A stretch of DNA of 64,000 nt from Orientallactaga sibirica (taxonomy: Eukaryota; Chordata; Mammalia; Rodentia; Dipodidae): positions 14,011,501-14,075,500 of the forward strand of contig JAEOAD010000052.1 of NCBI GenBank assembly GCA_036365145.1, read 5' to 3'. A model generated the notes under the pieces. It had not been told where the DNA came from and did not search any database. It saw nothing but the letters and a program-made list of their open reading frames with translations. Positions 60,532 through 64,000 of the stretch are shown piece after piece. Within the stretch, counting starts at the first letter, position 1, and each line of letters starts with the position of its first letter. The translations under genes and the position numbers were made by a program.

Positions 60532-61055
60532 TCTCCCCCCTTTTCTAATGGTAGAGCACACGTACACTTTGTCAATGCTTTCTTCCTCATGAACACATGT
60601 GAGTGCTACTCACATGGGAATATTGACTGAAGCCATTTTCTATGTTGACCCTTAAAGTTTCTTCTTTGAAACAGGAAAAAGGTGGTTCCAGAAGAGCCAC
60701 TAAGAGAGGCTTGGGGAAAATGCTGTATTGATTTTTAAACAGTTTTCAGGGGACAAAAACAGTTCAGCAGTCAGGCAGCGAGTTCTCTGAACGATGAGTC
60801 AGCATGGTGCTTGAAGCGGGATCAGGAGGATGGACGCTGTGTGGCTTCTGCTCACGGGCTGAGGGTGGTGCTCAACAGAAGGCCCTTGTAAGCTCAGGGC
60901 CCCTCTGCGGCGCTGTGTTGCATGACATTATGAAGAAACAATTCTCCCATGACTTTTCTCTTACTGTCAAAGCCTCCTTCATTCAGTGCGCAATGATGAT
61001 CGGGCTTCTTGGCTAGAAGCCAACAACAAGCAAACACAAAGGGAAAAGAGCATGG
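60532..61055. other. intergenic, no feature recognised
   Basis: Nothing recognised. Confidence 0.5.
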
Positions 61056-61275
61056 GTTCCTTGGTAGAGATGGCTTAGTGGTAAAGGCACTTGCCCGAGA
61101 AGCCTAAGGACCCAGATTCAATTCCCCAGTACCCATGTAAGCCAAGTGAACAAGATGGCGCATCTTGTGCATCTGGCTTATGTGGGAACTGTGGAGTTCA
61201 TTTGCAGTGACTGGAGGCCCTGGCGTGTGCATTCTCTCTCTCTCTCCCCAATAAATGAATAAATGAACAAAATAT
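61056..61275 (+). mobile_element. DIP-type SINE
   Basis: GGTAGAGATGGCTTAGTGG head. The GCATCTTGTGCATCTGGCTT segment duplicates part of the body in the opposite sense. Confidence 0.82.
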
Positions 61276-61298
61276 TTTAAAAGAGAAAGAGAGAGCCT

Positions 61299-61480
61299 TG
61301 TGTTGTGTGGTGGTAAATGTTTGTAAGCCTAGCTCTTGGGAAGCTGAAGCAGGAGGATTGTCATGTGTTTGAGGCCAATCTGACTCCATAGTGAGTATAC
61401 AGCCAACTAGGGTTACATAGCAAGACCCTGTGTTTTTAAAAAAAAAAAAGATAGAAAGAAAGAAAGAAAGAGAAAAAAGG
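61299..61480 (+). mobile_element. B1 SINE, diverged
   Basis: TTGTGTTGTGTGGTGGTAAA to CAAGACCCTGTG, with an (AAAG)n tail. Confidence 0.72.
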
Positions 61481-61570
61481 GATAAACTAAATGGAATGAC
61501 AGGGCTCAGTTATAATGTCACTGTCTGATAACAGGATATATTTGTACAAATTTTAAAAATGATCATTTAG

Positions 61571-61722
61571 GCTGGATGTGGTGGCACATGCCTTTAATCC
61601 CAGCACTCGGGAGCCAGAGGCAGGAGGATCAGGGCCACCCTGAGACTCCATAGTAAAGTCTAGGTTATCCTGGGCTAGAGTGAGACCTTATCAGGAAAAG
61701 CCAAAAAAAAAAAAAAAAATTA
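61571..61722 (+). mobile_element. B1 SINE
   Basis: GGCTGGATGTGGTGGCACAT head. Confidence 0.87.
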
Positions 61723-61979
61723 AATGAAGATACATAATTTCACTATACTTGTGGTGAACTGCTTTCTAATCTCTTTTTTGGAAATTTTTTTCCTGTCAAA
61801 ACAAGTATATAATAACAGTTAACTGGTTTCGGAATGGCTGGGCTGAGTTCTGACCACCGTTTGTACTGGTTGTCCAAGGTACTTTCCTCAGGTCTTGCGT
61901 GAGGCTGGATCAACACACAGTTATCAAGAGAATTTAACAAGTAATACACTTGAAGTTTTGGTTTAAAGTTAGTTTTTTA

Positions 61980-62020
61980 AAAAATATTTTATTTTTATTT
62001 ATTTGAGAGAAAAGAGCGAG

Positions 62021-62066
<46 letters not shown>

Positions 62067-62213
62067 GGTGTGCCAGGCCTCCAGCCACTGTAAATAAACT
62101 CCAGATGCATGTGCCATCTTGTGTATCTGGCTTACGTGGGTAGTGGGGAATCAAACATGGGTCCTTTGAGTTTGCAGTTAAGTGCCCTAACAGCTAAGCC
62201 ATTTCTCCAGGCC
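61980..62213 (-). mobile_element. DIP-type SINE with (GA)n
   Basis: A (GA)20-like tract at 62017-62062, then the reverse body. Confidence 0.9.
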
Positions 62214-62224
62214 TATAGTGAGTT

Positions 62225-62225
62225 G

Positions 62226-62255
<30 letters not shown>
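62225..62255 (+). repeat. poly-T tract
   Basis: About 29 thymines. Confidence 0.92.
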
Positions 62256-62258
<3 letters not shown>

Positions 62259-62282
62259 AGCACTCTGTAACAAAGTTGGGCA

Positions 62283-62662
62283 GGGTTGGAGAGATGGCTC
62301 AGTGATTAAAGGAACTTGCTTGCAAAACCTAACAAACCTGGGTTTGATTCCCCAGTAGCCATGTGAAGCGGGTGCACAAAGTGGCATATGCATCAGTAGG
62401 TTCTTTGCAGTGGCAGGAAGCCCTGGTATGCCCAGTTCCCTCCCCCTCCACTTGCAAATAAATTTTAATTATATTATATTATATTATATTATATTTTTTT
62501 GAAGTAGCTAGCTCAATGTAGCTCAGGCTGATCTGGAACTCACCCTGCAGTCCCATGTTGGCCTTGAACTCATAGCAATCCTCCTATCTCTGCCTCCTCC
62601 AGAGTGCTGGGTTTAAAGATGTGGGTCACAACACCTGACAAATAAATTAAAAAAAAAAAAGA
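62283..62662 (+). mobile_element. DIP-type SINE with nested minus-strand B1
   Basis: DIP-type head GGGTTGGAGAGATGGCTCAG; its tail (AAATAAATTTTAATTATATT, TATAT repeats) is split by a reverse B1 at 62497-62640 and resumes as AAATAAATTAAAA. Confidence 0.82.
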
Positions 62663-62814
62663 CAGGCACAGGAAAGTGACTGTTTAGATCTGGGACTGTA
62701 AATTCCATCTCTCTCTTTCAGAAATTTAACCTGAGTATGGTAAGAATGCCTTTGAACTTTCAAGCTGCTTTAGGGAGTCAGAAGGGTGACACTCCCCCCC
62801 CCACCCTGTGTGGG

Positions 62815-63835
62815 TCATGTGGAGTCACAGACATGAGGAGAGCTGGTACAGTGGGCCAGAAGTGAGACTTGCACCCGCACATGGGCCTCACGTAAGAGGT
62901 TGGTTTCCCCCATAACAGACATGCCACTATTGCACCTGTTGGCTCATTTGACCTGGCTGGTCAAACTTAAGGTTTGCAGCGTCCCCTGTTGTTTATCTCC
63001 ACTGATGACTTTTCTGTCCCATAGGGCTGCATGCAGCATAGCTTTTTCCAGCTTTCAGTCAGCTGGTCTACAGGGAGGAGGTTTTCAGCTCAACTCCAGT
63101 TTGACTTCTTAGTGACCTTGCAGCTCAAGCATGTGGAGTGTTCAGTAATAGGGTCTTACCATCTATTCCTGGTGGGAAATCAAGAGCTCTGGCAATGGCC
63201 TGTAATGTTTTGGGGGCATCAGGGACTTCCCTGGTCAACAACTCACTGGAAGGTATCCCATCCCTGGTACTGAAAAATTTTCTAGTAACAATCTATAGCT
63301 TCTGGTTGTGCCATTGTCCAAAAAAGTTGGTTTCCATTTGGCTTATTCCTACCCTCTTAAATTTTGGTTAACCCTCCCCCACCCTTCCTTTACTCAGCCT
63401 CTTCCGCTGACCTCAGTTAGGCCTTTCCACTCTCAGGTCATCTGTTCTTCTACTTACGTATATACAGTACCATTCCCGTAAGTCCTCCCGTCTCCTCCCT
63501 CCCATATAGACCCTTTCCAGCTTACTGGCCTCTGCTATCAATTTTCACCCCAATTCACATACAAGTCTAAACATTTGCAGCTAGGATCCACATATGAGAG
63601 AGAATATGTGATGTTTGGCTTTCTTGGCCTGGGTTACCTCACTTAATATAATCTTTTCCAGATCCATCCATTTCCCTGCTAATTTTATAATTTCATTTGT
63701 CTTCACCACTGAGTAGAACTCCATTGTGTAAGTATCCCACATCTTCTTCATCTGCTCATCAGTGAGGGGCATCTAGGCTGGCTCTATTTCCTAGCTGTTG
63801 TGAATAGAGCGACAGTGAACATGAGGAATCATAGG
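62815..63835 (-). mobile_element. 5'-truncated L1 with ORF2 C-terminus and 3' UTR
   Basis: The minus-strand frame at 63772-63581 reads KMWDTYTMEFYS, GKWMDLEKIILSEV and HHIFSLICGS, matching the extreme C-terminus of mammalian L1 ORF2 as I recall it, then stops. The following 3' UTR (63580 down to about 62815) is GA-rich on the sense strand. The element is much shorter than a full L1 and encodes nothing functional. Confidence 0.85.
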
Positions 63836-64000
63836 CGTGTGTGTGATGGGGGTGGGGAGCTGGCAAATGATTGGCTACGGCAGGAGTGGCCTCCTTGGGA
63901 AGGCTGGTATGATCTTGTACCCCAAGTTCTGGTGTCCTCTCCTACGAGTCTGCTGTCAGGCCTTACTCTTGCTGCTAAACTTGTTCTTAGGAACCTCAGA
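63836..64000. other. right edge, no feature recognised
   Basis: Could be further L1 or LTR sequence; I cannot tell. Confidence 0.3.

Noticed and set aside
63581..63772. 63-codon minus-strand frame as an independent gene
   Set aside because: It is the C-terminus of L1 ORF2 in a truncated element.

Overview
The window is mammalian nuclear DNA, almost certainly from a rodent. It carries one real gene, the 5' seven-eighths of PPP1CB (protein phosphatase 1 catalytic subunit beta), on the minus strand from position 9 to the CpG-island promoter around 27.6-28.3 kb. Everything to the right (about 28.6-64 kb) looks intergenic. The rodent assignment rests on the SINEs: dense B1 copies (7SL-derived), ID elements, B3/B4-type elements, and a very abundant tRNA-headed SINE that starts GGCTGGAGAGATGGCTTAGC, has a GGTTCGATTCC B box, carries a body with GCCAGATGCACAAGGTGG and ends in CT-rich plus (AAAT)n sequence. 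From memory this last family matches the DIP family (B2 superfamily) of jerboas and birch mice, so I infer Dipodidae, for example Jaculus, at roughly 65% confidence. I call it 'DIP-type' throughout; the family name was not checked against a library.

Layout. 1-27.6 kb: PPP1CB coding exons 7 to 1 read right to left (9-143, 1025-1176, 4156-4227, 9155-9259, 12321-12551, 14233-14364, 27550-27601), all with GT-AG introns and uninterrupted phase, giving residues 1-293 of an expected 327. The last 34 codons and the 3' UTR lie left of the window. Introns are packed with SINEs, and intron 4 holds a complete LTR-internal-LTR MaLR-like element (4699-6887). 27.2-28.6 kb: CpG island with the 5' UTR, a GCC-rich run, GC boxes and NRF1-like palindromes, and no TATA box. 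28.6-47.7 kb: intergenic sequence with SINEs, MIR and L2 relics, L1 3' ends, LTR fragments and several CA/GT microsatellites.

47.7-51.8 kb is the most unusual stretch. A CpG-rich 26-bp minisatellite of about 1.67 kb (48141-49806) is followed some 65 bp later by a second, unrelated minisatellite of exactly ten 55-bp units (49871-50420), which appears to have grown inside an old hAT-like DNA transposon relic. 54.6-59.5 kb is a direct tandem duplication of a 2.44-kb unit, about 98% or more identical by eye, either a recent segmental duplication or an assembly artefact. The right edge holds a truncated minus-strand L1 with the C-terminal end of ORF2.

I found no undescribed multi-gene system. The observations worth following are the paired minisatellites, the tandem duplication, a SINE subfamily with an insertion, and the intact MaLR element. 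Repeat boundaries were read by eye and are approximate (usually within 10-20 bases); exon boundaries were counted base by base.
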